Source of the DNA: Carallia brachiata
Taxonomy: Eukaryota > Streptophyta > Magnoliopsida > Malpighiales > Rhizophoraceae
DNA length: 64,000 nt
Assembly (NCBI GenBank): GCA_021464245.1
Contig: JADCRB010000016.1
Coordinates: 12,334,647-12,398,646 of the forward strand
Reading direction: 5' to 3'
The position numbers and the translations under genes are program-made. Positions 45,519 through 58,094 of the stretch are shown one piece after another. The first letter of the stretch is position 1. Every line of letters starts with the position of its first letter. Under the pieces are notes generated by a model. The model ran no database searches. It was given only the letters and a program-made list of their open reading frames with translations, and was not told the DNA's origin.

Positions 45519-48500
45519 TGGTATCAGAGCGACGGGGATTTTGTGAAAAAAAAAAAATACAGAAACTGAAGAATGGAGGATTCGGCTATTTCAGGAACGA
45601 CTACCTTGGGTGGAGGATCTCAAGGGGAGGGATCAATCCTTGTAGATTTACCGCAAGAATAACTCAGATGTTGAGTTAGAATTCTGGAATTGTGAGTTCG
45701 GAACTTGGAGTGGCAACCATTAGCATCAAGCTTGATGGTAGCAACTACGGCTTATGGTCTTAGAATGTTGAGATATACATCTCAGGCAAAGACAAGCTAG
45801 GGAATATTAACGGGGACATTCAGCAAACATTCAGCAACCTCAGGGGACAAATATAGGATTCAAAAAATGAAGAATAGAAAATTCTATTGTGAAAGGCTGG
45901 CTAATTAATTTTATGAACCCTAAATTAATTAGCAATTACATATGATTTCCTATAGCAAAATCAGTGTCGGATGCTGTTGCAATGACATTCTTTGATGAAA
46001 GTGATGCCTCACAAGTCTATGACATCAAGAGGAAGGTTACAAAAACAAAACAATGAGGAGGATCCATCAAAAAATATTTGAATACTTTTCAAGGCTTGTG
46101 GAGAGAAATTGACTTTCGAAGGCCTAATCCAATGGAGTGTGAAGAAGATATGAAGAAATATAACCAGGTTATTCAAGAGGACTGGGTTTAGACCTTCTTG
46201 GATGGCCTAGATGAACGGCTTCATAAGATTAGGGGGGACGTGTTGCAACTTAAACCTTTTTCGTTATTTGAGCAAGCATGTACTATTGTGCGTAGGGAAT
46301 ATCTCCGGCAAGTTGTCATGTTAGCAAAAGGGGACGAAGACTAGGTTGAAGGAGCTGCAATGGTTTTCAAAGGAAAGTCAAAACAACCTATCATGGAGCC
46401 ACCAAGTGGTAGCAAGACGGGTACCTATAAACCAAAGGTTCAAGGGACTGAAGGAGGGTGTACTCATTGTAGGAATCTAAAACACACCAAGGAAACTTGC
46501 TTTAAACAACATGGATACCTAGAGTAGTGGCATGAATTAAAATCCAAGAAGAAGCAAGATGGTGGAGGGAGAGGAAACCCAAGTCGAGCAACACTAATGG
46601 ACACTGGAGGACCTTCATAGTATTCGTTGGTTCCTCAAGATAATCCAAATATGGCAGGTGATTGCTCATGGCATGGTTTTTGTCATAACTTCCAATGAGA
46701 TAGAAGAAGTAAGACAGCAAGGTAAACAAAAGTAAGAGAGCAAGGTAAACATTCATTGATCATAGACTCTCGAGCTAATAAACACATGACTGAGGATATA
46801 AGTGATTTCACTTAAACAACTTTACCGGAAAGAACTTGTGTTGCCAATGCAAATGGAAAAAAATATCTGGTTATGAGAGCTAGGAAAGTAGAGCTCACAA
46901 AGGACCTTGCACTCTCAAATACACTTTTGTTCCATCTTTAGAAAATAAATTATTATCAGTTGGTTAGTTGATAGAAGATTTGAATTGTTGTGTACTGATC
47001 TATCCTACTTTTTGTGTTTTTAAGGATATTTTTACAAAAGAGATTACTGGTCATAGTGCTAAACAGGAAGAGCTGTACTATGTTGACAAATTCACACCTA
47101 GATGAGTCTATTCTATGAATTGAATGGATTGCCAAGAGAAACAGATATGGTTGTGGCATCGTCGACTAGGCACCCATCTTTCAGATATATGAAGATTTTA
47201 TTTCTTAATATTTTCTCAAGCTTCTGGGAGTCACAGTTTATGTGTAAAGCTTGCTTATTAGCTAAAAGTCTTCGTGTTCATTTTCTTCTGAGTACTTATA
47301 GGTGATAAAAACCATTTATTTTAATTCACTCTGATATATGGGGACTAGCACCAATAGAGATACAATCCGGTATCAGGTGGTTTGTGACTTTTGTTGATGA
47401 CTGTACACGTATCACTTGACTCGATGTTATGAAAAATAAAAGTGAAGTATTTGATGTGTGTCGTTCGTTCCACGAGATGATTAAAACTTAATTTTCTACT
47501 AAAATTCAAATTTTGAGATCAAACAATACAGATATAGTGTTTTTCAGAAATATTTTTGAGGAGCATGGAATGATTCATGAGACAACTTGTCCCCAAACTC
47601 TTCAGCAGAGCGGCATTGCAGAAAGGAAAAATAAGCACATCCTCGTAATAGCAAGAGCTTTGCTAAATGCTGGGAATGTACCTAAAAGATTTTGGGTTGA
47701 GGCAGTGGTGATGGCAGTTTACACGTTGAACCACATGCCTTCACGAGTCCTTAATTTCAGAACGTCGTTGCAAGTTCTCTCAAAATTCATGAGTTTACCA
47801 TCCATACTCATGCTGCCTTCGAAGGTTTTTGGATGTGTGGCCTTCGTTCATACCACAAAAGTCACAGGACAAAGTTGGACCTAAATGTTGTTAGATGTGT
47901 GTTTTTGGGATACGTTGGTCACCAAAAAGGGTACAAATGCTTCAATCCTAGCATAAAAAAAAAAGGGTATATCTCAATGGATGTTATTTTTATAGAAGAG
48001 GATAATTTTTTTAAAAATTCAGAGGAACCCAGGGAGCAATTTGGCTGTAAAGGAGAACATTGGGAGACGTGGCCTAGATTTAAGGATTTCATTCTCCAAA
48101 CCAACTGAAGTGAATCTCTAGAACAAGAAAATACTCGTACACCACAAAGGAGGGATAGTGTTCAGGAGGTGCTAGAAGAAAAGAATGAAGAAGGAGAAGA
48201 AGACGAGCCCAAACAGCCCTTCCCAATCTACCTATAGACCACAACCAATCTCTAGAGAATATCTTAGAGGTAACACACACTAATTCTCTTCATGACGATG
48301 ATAATGTTTTTTTTTTTTGTGGCTATAAATTACCTTTCAGGTCAAATCAGGGAGTACCTCCAAACCGATATTCATTTGGGGTGGAGAACTTGAAGGCAAG
48401 GTATCCAATTGCTAATTATGTTAGCATAGAAAAATTGATAAGACCAGTTGTGGAAATTTCAAATAAATTATCTTTAAAGTATATTCCTTCTACCGTGGAA

Positions 48501-49172
48501 GGAGCCTAGAAAAATCCAAACTAGAAAAAGATCCAAACTAGAAAAAAGCAATTAGTGAAGAGTTGGGAGCTTTGGAGAAAAATAAAACATGGGAGATTGT
48601 GACTCTACCTGAGGGAAAGAAAACCGTGGGAAATAAATGGGTTTTCTCTATTAAGTACAAGGCAGATGAGTCAATTGAGAGATAGAAGGCCAGGTTGGTC
48701 ACAAAGGGGTATACGCAGACATATAGTGTTGATTATCAAGAGACATTTTCTGTTGTGGCAAAGTTAAATACCATCCGAGTCCTAATACCTGTCGTTGCAA
48801 ATATGGACTGGCCCTTACATCAGTTTGACGTAAAAAATGCTTTCCTCCATCGGAATTTTACGGAGGATGTATTCATGGATTTACCACTAGGTTCAAGTAT
48901 TTCAGGAAGAGGTTACTCCTCCTGCAGATTGAGGAAGGCACTGTATAGCCTAAAATAATCACCCATAGCATGGTTTGGAAGATTTAGCAAGGCCATGAAA
49001 AGATATGGCTACCATTAGAGTAACGCAGACCATACATTATTTTTTAAGCATAAAGACAGCTGTGTGACTTTACCTGTTATATATATTGATGATATGATCA
49101 TTATTGGAAATTATCCAAGAGAGATAGCAGTCCTAGAAGAATAGCTTGGTAAAGAATTTGAAATGGATATCC

Positions 49173-49654
49173 ATTTTATAAATCCTAAACTTTTATAGTT
49201 TTTTTTGCATATAAGTCTTCAACCTTTTTGAGATTCTATTTGAATTCTAAATCTTTTGATTTCATACCAAATTATTACATTTGTTAACGAAAAGTGATCA
49301 ATCTATTAAAAAAATAATTTTGACCTTACAAAAATTATTTGAAAAAAGGTTAAATACAATGATTGAAAATTTTTTCCATAAAAAAATATACATTTTTCAT
49401 ATTTAATTCGTATATTTATTGATTAAAAAAATATTTTATGTGCATATTTATTGATGAAAAAATATTTAATTCATTTATTTGATTTTTTTTAATAATTTTT
49501 ATTAATTTAAATTCATTTATTAATGAATTGATCACTTTTCGTAAATGAAAGGACTGAGTTGGTAAAAAATAAAAAGGTTTAGAACTCAAATGAAATGTCA
49601 AAAAAGTTTAGGACTTATATAAAAAAATACAAAAGTTTAGGACCAAAAAATTAT
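49173..49654. mobile_element. MITE nested in the Copia RT gene
   Basis: About 480 bp with inverted ends of roughly 130 bp: CCTAAACTTTTATAG ... ATAAGTCTTCAACC at the left pairs with the complement of GGACTTATAT ... AAAAGTTTAGGACC at the right. Both arms contain GAAAAGTGATCA or its complement. The flanking repeat ATATCC occurs at 49167-49172 and 49655-49660. The Copia reading EFEMD resumes after it as LEGLKYFLGIKV. The element is non-coding. Confidence 0.75.
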
Positions 49655-50527
49655 ATATCCCAAATTTTAGAGGGTTGAAGTATTTCCTTGGCATCAAGGT
49701 AGCTCAGTCTTAGGAGGGCATTTTTCTGTCATAAAGAAAATATGTTCTTGACCTTTTAATTAAGACAGGAATGTTAGATAGCAAACCTGTTGAGACTCCT
49801 ATTGCACAAAATAACAGTTTGCGTCAAGAGTCAAATTCACATCCCATGGACAAGGAGAGATTTCAAAGGCTAGTTAGTAAATTAATATATTTATCTCACA
49901 CTAGACTGGATATTGCATATCCAGTCAGTGTGGTGAGCCAATTTATGCAAAACCATGCAAGTCATATGAGTGCAATGTGCAGAATTCTCAGATATTTGAA
50001 GTCCTCTCCAAGAAAAGGTTTGTTCTTTAAGAGACATGATCATATGAGAATTGAGGCTTATACAAGGGCAAACTAGGTAGGAAGTGTTAATGACAGAGAG
50101 TCTACATCTAGATATTTCACATTTGTTCGTGGAAACCTAGTTACTTGGCGAAGCAAGAAACAAAAGATAGTGGTATGATCAAGTGCAGAGGCTGAGTTTA
50201 GGAGCTTAGTGAAATGTGTGTGTGAGCTAGTTTGGCTGGGGCATTTACGGGAAGAAATCAGGACATCATATAGTGGGGCCATGAATTTATACTGTGATAG
50301 TAAGGCTGTAGTCGAGATTGCTCAGAACCCAGTTCAACATGATTGCACCAAGTATGTGCAGATAGGTAGACATTTTATTAAAGAGAAACTGGAGAGGGGT
50401 GTCATTCAAGTCAGATCATAAGATCAACTAACTGATATTCTAACCAAGACGGTAATGGGCAGAATATTCCACTGCACACTTGACAAGCTGGGTGTTGGAG
50501 ACATCTACACACCAGCTTGAGGAAGGG

Positions 50528-50761
50528 TATTGGCATGAGCTGCAAGTTTGGTTTGTTTTGGAGACTTATTATTATTTTGAAGATATGTATAGCTAGCATT
50601 GATAGGATCTCATGATTGTAGGAGTAGTTATTGTCAGCTATCTTTGTTTTCCGTTTCTTATTTCTGTAAAATTACCTATATAACAACAAGTCTGTGACTA
50701 GCATCATATCGTTAATTGAAAACAGAAATTATTCCAGTTTTCAAATTTCTCCTATTCGTCA
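50528..50761 (+). repeat. Copia 3' LTR
   Basis: Same length as the 5' LTR; its first bases are mutated (TATTGGC for TGTTGGC). It is preceded by the purine tract GAGGAAGGG and ends TTCGTCA. Confidence 0.93.
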
Positions 50762-50769
50762 TATTATAC

Positions 50770-50913
50770 CGGGGCTTTCATCTCTTCAAGTTTATCTCGG
50801 TAAGAACCAAAGGCACTAGTCATGCCATCTGCAAGGGGTCCATATGGATATATTTTAATTACAGAAGACGGTACAACTTTCCCCAACTCATCCTTGTCTT
50901 CTACATAATAAAC
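50770..50913 (-). pseudogene. DCL4: DCL4 relic exon 7
   Basis: 144 bases read VYYVEDKDELGKVVPSSVIK to SYRDKLEEMKAP, with acceptor CATTCCAG. The donor is CCG|GTATAATA. The plus-strand Copia begins only eight bases into the intron (counting the target duplication), so the donor is separated from its intron by 5.5 kb of element. Confidence 0.8.
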
Positions 50914-51010
50914 CTGGAATGTAAAAGTTTGTTTTCCACACTATTTACAGGGATTTAAGACCAGGCAAGCATGTAATAGGCACCTCAAACTGCCAGTTTC
51001 CACAACCTAC

Positions 51011-51075
51011 CTTAGCATCGAGTATGTTTTCCAGACTATTTATGCTTTTTGCTAAACTTTCTTCATTAGATGAAC
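51011..51075 (-). pseudogene. DCL4: DCL4 relic exon 6
   Basis: 65 bases read SSNEESLAKSINSLENILDA then K, with sites CTCTCAG and GTAGGT. Phase 1 entry matches exon 5. Confidence 0.82.
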
Positions 51076-51546
51076 CTGAGAGGTACCACACACACAGAAA
51101 AGCTAAATAGAAGGATGAAATGAAGGTATCCATGGGGATATAGACCAAAATATTTCCACACAATGGAAGATATACACAATTTGCTAACGAGGCAAGGATC
51201 CTATGTACAAGCTACTTTATATATATAAAACAAAGCAATTACACAACATAGATACCATGACTATCTGATAATTGCAAAAATATGCTAGAATCTTACAACG
51301 AGTTGCCAAAATACTTCCTAGTTCTATGAATGCAGAATTTTACTGATGACAGAGGCTGTAGAAAGACATAAAAAAATAACTCAGAAATGCATGCTTCTGT
51401 TGACATTTTCTATTTACTTGTCAATACTAAACACTGCGACTGCGTTACAAATAAGCTTTTGTACAATTGAGGAAGTGGAGAGTTTTAAATATTTCTACCT
51501 AAGGAAACAACAAATGATCGTGGCCAGATTTATTCAAAAGCCTTAC

Positions 51547-51619
51547 CTTTCTCCACAACTGGAGATGCAGTCATGCAAAATATACGGGGAGATTCTCCAT
51601 CCTTTGTTTTATAGAAAAT
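51547..51619 (-). pseudogene. DCL4: DCL4 relic exon 5 (motif III)
   Basis: 73 bases read IFYKTKDGESPRIFCMTASP then VVEK, with sites ATTATAG and GTAAGG. Family members have IFGMTAS; the Gly is Cys here. Confidence 0.82.
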
Positions 51620-51746
51620 CTATAATTGTCGAGATAAATCAATACCAGCAAAAAAAGAGTCAGAGAATTTGCAATGAGTAGTATGCATTAACGTGAACAA
51701 GTAATGTCAAAATAAAAGACATAGAAAACAGCATATAGCCACTTAC

Positions 51747-51844
51747 TTTCATTATTTGTGCATAAGGATGACTGCTTTGTGTTTTACACATGAGAACCTG
51801 TGACTTAAGTTATAGACCAGTGTCTGAGGTGTCATGATGAGAAC
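51747..51844 (-). pseudogene. DCL4: DCL4 relic exon 4, DECH box deleted
   Basis: It starts VLIMTPQTLVYNLSHRF and ends QSSHPYAQIMK, but only about 14 bases lie between these where the family has about 60. The roughly 45-base deletion removes the DECH helicase motif II and changes frame. Flanks TGTGCAG and GTAAGT are good splice sites. Confidence 0.82.
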
Positions 51845-52191
51845 CTGCACAAGTTATTAAAGAAGAACAAAATTCTTAGCCCAACATTGTGGATCTACAA
51901 CAAGAGAATTTACTACACTGGGAGAAAGAATAAAAGTCTTCACTGAGGCCAAAAAATGAAAGGTTTAATCAAGTTTGCACCTTTCTTATTCTGAAACGAG
52001 GAACCTAATAAAATAAATTCCTGCTGGTTTCCTTTAGAAGAACCAAAAATTTAGTGCCATTACATATCAAGTTTTAAATCATATGTTTTGTACTTTTAAA
52101 AACCCTTTAAATTTTTGACCAAAAAAACCCTGTAAATAGATTATAAAAAATGTGTGCACACACATGCAATTGTATTAAACAGGACAAGTAC

Positions 52192-52296
52192 CTCATAATT
52201 TTCAATCTCATTTGCCCAATCAGCCTGGCTTTTCAAGTGCGAGGAACTTCCACAATAAATCCCAACGTTGAAATCGTCTTCAATGACCTTGGCTTG
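52192..52296 (-). pseudogene. DCL4: DCL4 relic exon 3
   Basis: 105 bases encode 35 residues beginning QAKVIEDDFNVGIYCGSSSH and ending ANEIENYE. They are bounded by TTTGTAG and GTACTTG. It is intact and in phase 0 at both ends. Confidence 0.85.
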
Positions 52297-53489
52297 CTAC
52301 AAAAGTAGTTCCAACTTGTCATTTCTATCAAATTTCAAACCATAAAAATGGACACAAAAATGGACATTGAGATTCCAAGGCAAGTTACCTCATAAGTTCT
52401 TAGACAGAGATTGTTATCCTTGCCCATCAAGAGGATAACATTCACAAAAAATAGCACTAACAGTATTAAGAATTTTTATCTTTGGAACTTAGCATCTGAT
52501 TTGACCGCAGATTTGCAATAAATAGTGTCAATCAAACATAATGGCATTATGTATTTCTTCATGAACAAGGGTCAATTGTCAGCCTTGCTAATACATTCCC
52601 CGGAGCTCTCTTTATAACTCCAGAGTATTTATGCAGGCAATTTATTCTCTAGTTTGGCTTTTGTTGGGTCAGCCTCGGAGCTTTTTTGCACAAGCTGCAA
52701 AATCTACCGTACGTTTCTTACTAAATAACAATAGAACCCCGATCTCTATTTTAAATGACTGGCAACATTCTTTAAGAACCTCCATATTTGTGGGTGCGGG
52801 ATGTGCAGTTCACAGTTCACACAAATTTGAACGCCTATAGATAGTCTATCATACATTTAGAAAAATATTAAATATCAAGTTTGGGTCAATTTTATCAGTG
52901 TTGTAACTTCTAACTTCCAAACCAACAGGCGCTATGTAGAAAATTCAGAGGTGTATTAGTTTGGCTTCCTTCAGTTTCAGTTTCTTAACAGTTTAATTAT
53001 CCATATGAACTAACAAAATTTAGGCCAAAACCCACCTGATCCAATTTTAATAAAAGGAAAAACTTAAAAAAAAAAAAAGAATTTTGACCTGGATTACATT
53101 GACATATATCAGGTCTTTTGTCCCTTTTTTCTTTCAATTTAATTGTTTTGTTTTGAAAATTTATAATAAAATATTTTATCACTAAAATACTTTTAGATCT
53201 AAAGTTAAAATATTAAAACCATCAAATTAAATTTTTAATTCAATCAATAACTATTTTATTTTTAGTTTCTCAAAATATAAATTTATATTCAATTTATATT
53301 TCAAGATATCAAATAAAGTAATTTAATTTTTATAATTATAAAATATTTTAGTCATAGTACTTATCATAACAAAAATGGGTATTAAATATCATTAGCAGTG
53401 TTAACCACCCAAATCAATGTGCAAACAATGGAGAAAAGAACTCTTAATAGAAGAAGAAAGAGTTCTATTAATAGAGAAAAGAACCAGAC

Positions 53490-53557
53490 CTGATGAACTA
53501 AGGCAACAGTAGGTGCAAGAAAGACACAAGCACTCCTCTGAGGTTTCCTTATCATAT
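53490..53557 (-). pseudogene. DCL4: DCL4 relic exon 2, downstream half (motif Ia)
   Basis: It reads MIRKPQRSACVFLAPTVALV then HQ, with donor CATCAG|GTCTGG. It begins with the second copy of the Copia target duplication (53553-53557). Intron 2 (52297-53489) is AT-rich with nothing recognised. Confidence 0.82.
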
Positions 53558-54079
53558 TGCTAATTAAAGGCAGCAACAAAGTTCAAGGAAAGCAAGAACA
53601 TCAATAGTTTTGATGAAGAATAGAACTGTAATGCAAAGAAGAAGACAGATTTTTGGGGCGAAGTTAAGACCCCATTTTTGTAATGTTGTATTTATATATG
53701 ATGACTTCTACGTACAAAAGTAATCATTGTATCAAAGTGCAACTTCACCATACTTGAGTACAAAGAGTCATGCTTTGAAAAGCATTTAACTTCTACTACA
53801 AGTGAACTACCTTTACAAGCAAAGTCCATATAAAGACAGATTAGGTAAACCACTTGATTACAAAGGAAAATAACAAGTTAATATCCAACTAAACAAGTAA
53901 TAACATTATCAAAGGGAACATAGCAAAAACTAAATGGAGGCTGTTGGAACATTGCCCTTGAACATCAACTTTCAAGTTGTAACAGTGATAGAATTACTGA
54001 AACTAAATACTTTTCAACCATGCAATGCTTCTATCTTCAATCACTTGAAGTTCCAAATGTTCAAGGCCAATCTTCATCA
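53558..54079 (-). repeat. Copia 3' LTR (minus strand)
   Basis: Starts TGATGAAGATTGGCC after the purine tract CAAAGAGGAG, and ends CTTTAATTAGCA. It differs from the 5' LTR at several percent of sites by eye. Confidence 0.9.
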
Positions 54080-57000
54080 CTCCTCTTTGGAATTGAACAC
54101 TTGCATGCCAAGCCCTTTTGTAAGAGATTCAAACCTGCCTTTGAAAAAAGTCTTAGTCAACAAATCTACCAATTGTTTTTCAGACTCACAATACACCATA
54201 TTAATCTCTCCTTCCTCTTAAGCTTCCCTTAGAAATGTAACTTGATGTTATAGGATTTAGTTCTACCATGGTCAATCGAATTTTAGAGATAGCTATGGCA
54301 GATTGATTGTCACAATAAATAATAGTTGGCTTATCTGGTTTCTAATACAAATCAATGAGCAATTTCCTTAGCCACACAACCTTATTTGCAGCTTTTGTTG
54401 TTGCTACATATTCTGCTTAAGCTATAGATTGTGCTGCCATACTTTGCTTTTTAGAATTCCAATATAAAGCCCTTAAGCCAAACGTAAAAACATACCCTGA
54501 TGTGCTTCTCAAGTCATTTGCTGAATCAGCTAGATCACTGTCAGAAAAACCAGCAAGCTACATTTCTCTTCCTCTTTTAAATAGAATCTGGATCTATACA
54601 AATCGACGCACCCTCTTTACTACTTTGAAATGCTCCTCACTTTGCATGCTTGAACCTGGACAACAAATTTGATAAATGCACAATGTCAGGCTTTGATGCA
54701 ATCAAGTATAAAAGATAGCCAATGAGACTTTTATAAGCTCTGGACTGAACTTCTCAACTCCATCTTCTTTGGATAGCTTTAAATTCAATGATAGAGGAGT
54801 AGAAACAGCTTTGCAACTTTCCATTTTAAAACTACCTTAGAACATCCTTTGCATACTTTTCTTGATAGACAAATATTCCAACATCACCTTGCTTCACTTT
54901 ATGTGCTCAGAAAAATGACATTTTGCCAAGGTCTGTCATTTCAAAAACCTTAACCATTTTACTTTTGAACTTCACAATCATATCAAGACTGTCACCAGTA
55001 ATCAAAAGATCATCAACATATAGAGAGATGATCAAAACATGCTCCTTCTCCTTTTTGATAAATAAAACAGCTTCATTTTTGCTCTTGCTAAAGCCAAGCT
55101 TCAAGAGATGGTCATTAATACTGTTGTACCATACTCTTGGAGCTTGCTTGAGACCGTAGAGAACCTTATTGACCTTACAGACTTTGCCTTCACACCCTTG
55201 CTTCTCAAACCCTTCTAGCTGTTCAACATATATGTCTTTTTCTAGCAGACCATTTAGGAAAGCTAATTTAACATCTAACTGGTAAACAAACCAGTTCTTT
55301 TGAGCTGCAAGTGCTAACAATAACTTGATTGTGTCAAGCCTAGCAACAGGTGCAAATGTATTTGAAATGTTTGCCCCAAATTGTTGTGCATATCCCTTTG
55401 CCATAAGCCTTGCTTTCAATCTGTTGGCTGAGCCATTTGAGTTCAATTTGGTTCTAAATACTCACTTGAGACCAATAACATTTTTATCCACTGGCCTGTC
55501 CACAAGATTCTAGGTTCTGTTCTTCTCAATGGTAGTAATTTCATCCTGCATAGCCTGTAACCAATAAGAAGAATGAGTAGCCTCAGAATAAGTTGCAAGC
55601 TCTAGAATAACCATATTGCTTTTAGCATGCACATCAGCAATTAAACTAGTCCCTCTCATAGGTATATTTTCATCATCCTCTTCCTCTACTAACTCAGTAT
55701 CAGTGTCACTAAAGACTGGTGCTGGTTTATTTGCATCCTCAATATAAGAATCAACTAAGCCTTGCCCATTCCAAGCTTCACTTTCTTTGAACTTAACATC
55801 TCTACTAACCACAACCTTATGAGTCTAAACATCATAGAGTCTATAGGCTCTAGATATTAAACTATAACCAACAAAAACACAGGGCTTTGATTTGTGATCC
55901 AACTTGGTTATCTTCTAGTTAGGGACATGAATTCTTTGACAGCTTTAGTACACAATTTGTTCTATAAGTAAATAGCTGTGTTTGCAATTTTTGCCCAAAA
56001 TTTCTTGGGCATATTTTTCTCTACCAACAAGCACCTTGACATGTCCATTATGAATCTATTCTTCCTCTTTGACACCTCATTTTGTTGAGGGGTATATGGT
56101 GCTGTGAACTAGTGAACAATACCAACTGCTACACAAGTCTGTGTAAAGACATCTGAGGTGTATTCATTAAACCTAAAGGTCTTGATTTTGCATCCTAACT
56201 AAGCTTCAACATAATCCTTAAAAGTCACAGAAACTTCATGAACTTATGACTTTTGTTTTAAGAAGTAAACCCACCAATATCTTGTCAAATCATCAATAAA
56301 GGTTGAGAAAAACCTACTGCCATTCAAGGATGGTGTCTGCATAGGTCCACAGACATTACTATAGAGTAATTGTAGCTTATCCTTAGTTCCCCAAGCTTCA
56401 CCTACAGGAAATGGTTTCCTGGCCTACTTTCCCAACTAACACACATCACAAACTTCATTTTTAGCAACGACTGTGGGCATGTCTGTTACAAGCCCATTCT
56501 ACTGTAGAGATTCCATCCCTGTATAGTGAAAATGGCCCAATCTCTTGTGCCACAAGATTGAGTCATCATTTGAGATAGGTAGGGCACTATGATTCAGTTT
56601 ATCAAGCTCCAAAGAAAAGCTCTTTCCCTTGATTTTAACTAAAATTAACTCAGTTCCAATAGCATCTAGTATTGTACATGACTTCTCTTTAAAGATCAAA
56701 GAACAATCTTTTGAAGCAATTGCCCTACACTTAGCAAGTTTTGAGAAATATCATGTAAAAAAAGTACATCAATGATCAACTTTTTACTTGGAAGCTCTGA
56801 ATTGCAACTAATACTGTTCCATGCACAGAAAAATAAGAACCATTGCCAATCCTCACTTTGGAAGCAAATGATTTTTCAAGAATTTTGAAAATACTAGAAT
56901 TTGATGACATATGGTGTGTACAACCACTATCAATGAGCCATGAGACTTTGTTACTATCCATTGAAATAGTATCTGCAACAAAAACTTCCTCCTCCACTTC

Positions 57001-58094
57001 TAAATTGCCAAAATCTGCAACCTAAGCATGCATCTTCTGTTGTTGTCTTGAATTGCTTTCTTTTCGCCTTACGTTTTCTGTCAGCATGTCCTTTCAGATT
57101 GCAGAATGAACAAATGATATCTGGCCTTCTCCAGCAATCCCTAGGAAGATGAGTTATTTTGCTGCAGTAAATATATGTACCATAGACCTTTCTCCCATTA
57201 GCTTTACTAGTTTCAATTCCCTGTTTCGCATCTCGAGCTCCTTGCTATCTTTTATAAGAGGTTTTGCCCTTAAACCATGCTGCTAGAGCTCCCTCTATTG
57301 CTCCTTTCTCTACAACTGCTTTAACATTTGCTCCTTCATTCCTAGCAAGACTTCTTTGCTCTGATGCTTGTAAGGAACTGATGAGTTTAGTGACAATAAT
57401 TTTAGTGAGATCTTTAGACTCTTCTATAGCTGCTATCTTTGATTCAAATTTCTCAAGCACACTAACAAGAAGTTGTTCAACAACCCTCCAGTCTATAAGC
57501 TCATCACCAAGTAACTTGATCTGACTTACCATCTTCATCAACCTGTCACTATATTCTTTTATAGATTCAATGTCCTTCATCCTAGCGTTTGCAAATTCTC
57601 TCATGAGATTCAACAGTTGCATTCCTCTATTCTTCTCTGTTCCAACAAACTCCTCTGTCAACTTGTTCCAGGTATCCCTTGCACTCTTACATGCCATGAT
57701 TCTATTATAAATAGCTTCACTCACTGATGCTTGAATGCAAGACAGGGCCTTGTATTGCTTAGCCATCATCTCACTATGATGTTTGATTTGAGCCATGGTA
57801 AGATTTGTTGGAAGATCAAGGATTTCAATTCCTAATTCAGTGACCTCCCAAAGATCACAAGCTTTTAAATAAGTTTTCATCAACACTGTCCATAGAACAT
57901 ATTCTCTCCTGAGAATTTAAATGGTGGAAATGGTGTGAAGTTTGAAGAAGCCATTGATTTTTGGGTTGAGACAACAACTATATATGTGTACTTAGGAAAA
58001 GAACACTCTTAGATTTTGTGTTTGCGTCACAGTCTCTTGTATTTCTCTCACACTCACAAATTCCTTTAAGATCCTTGAAGCTCTAATATCACTT

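Larger units (their letters stand above)
45285..50761 (+). mobile_element. full-length but decayed Copia element in DCL4 intron 7
   Basis: A 5477-bp element has 234-bp LTRs at both ends and a perfect TATTA target duplication (45280-45284, 50762-50766). Domains in order: UBN2 gag (about 45700-46350), zinc knuckle CTHCRNLKHTKETC (46460) and protease with the active site changed to DSRA (46766). Integrase follows (HSDIWG near 47330, FVDDCTR near 47393, GIAERKN near 47610). RT comes next (GYTQTYSVDYQETFSVVAKL near 48710, YIDD near 49085), interrupted by a MITE at 49173-49654. Last is RNase H (SSAEAEFRSLVK near 50180; NLYCDSKAVVEIA near 50285). Many stops make it non-autonomous. The element is antisense to DCL4. 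The two LTRs differ at roughly one site in ten by eye, so the insertion is old. Confidence 0.93.

Noticed and set aside
54907..55446. Long open RT frame as an independent host gene
   Set aside because: It is the reverse transcriptase of the minus-strand Copia bounded by LTRs and CATAT duplications.
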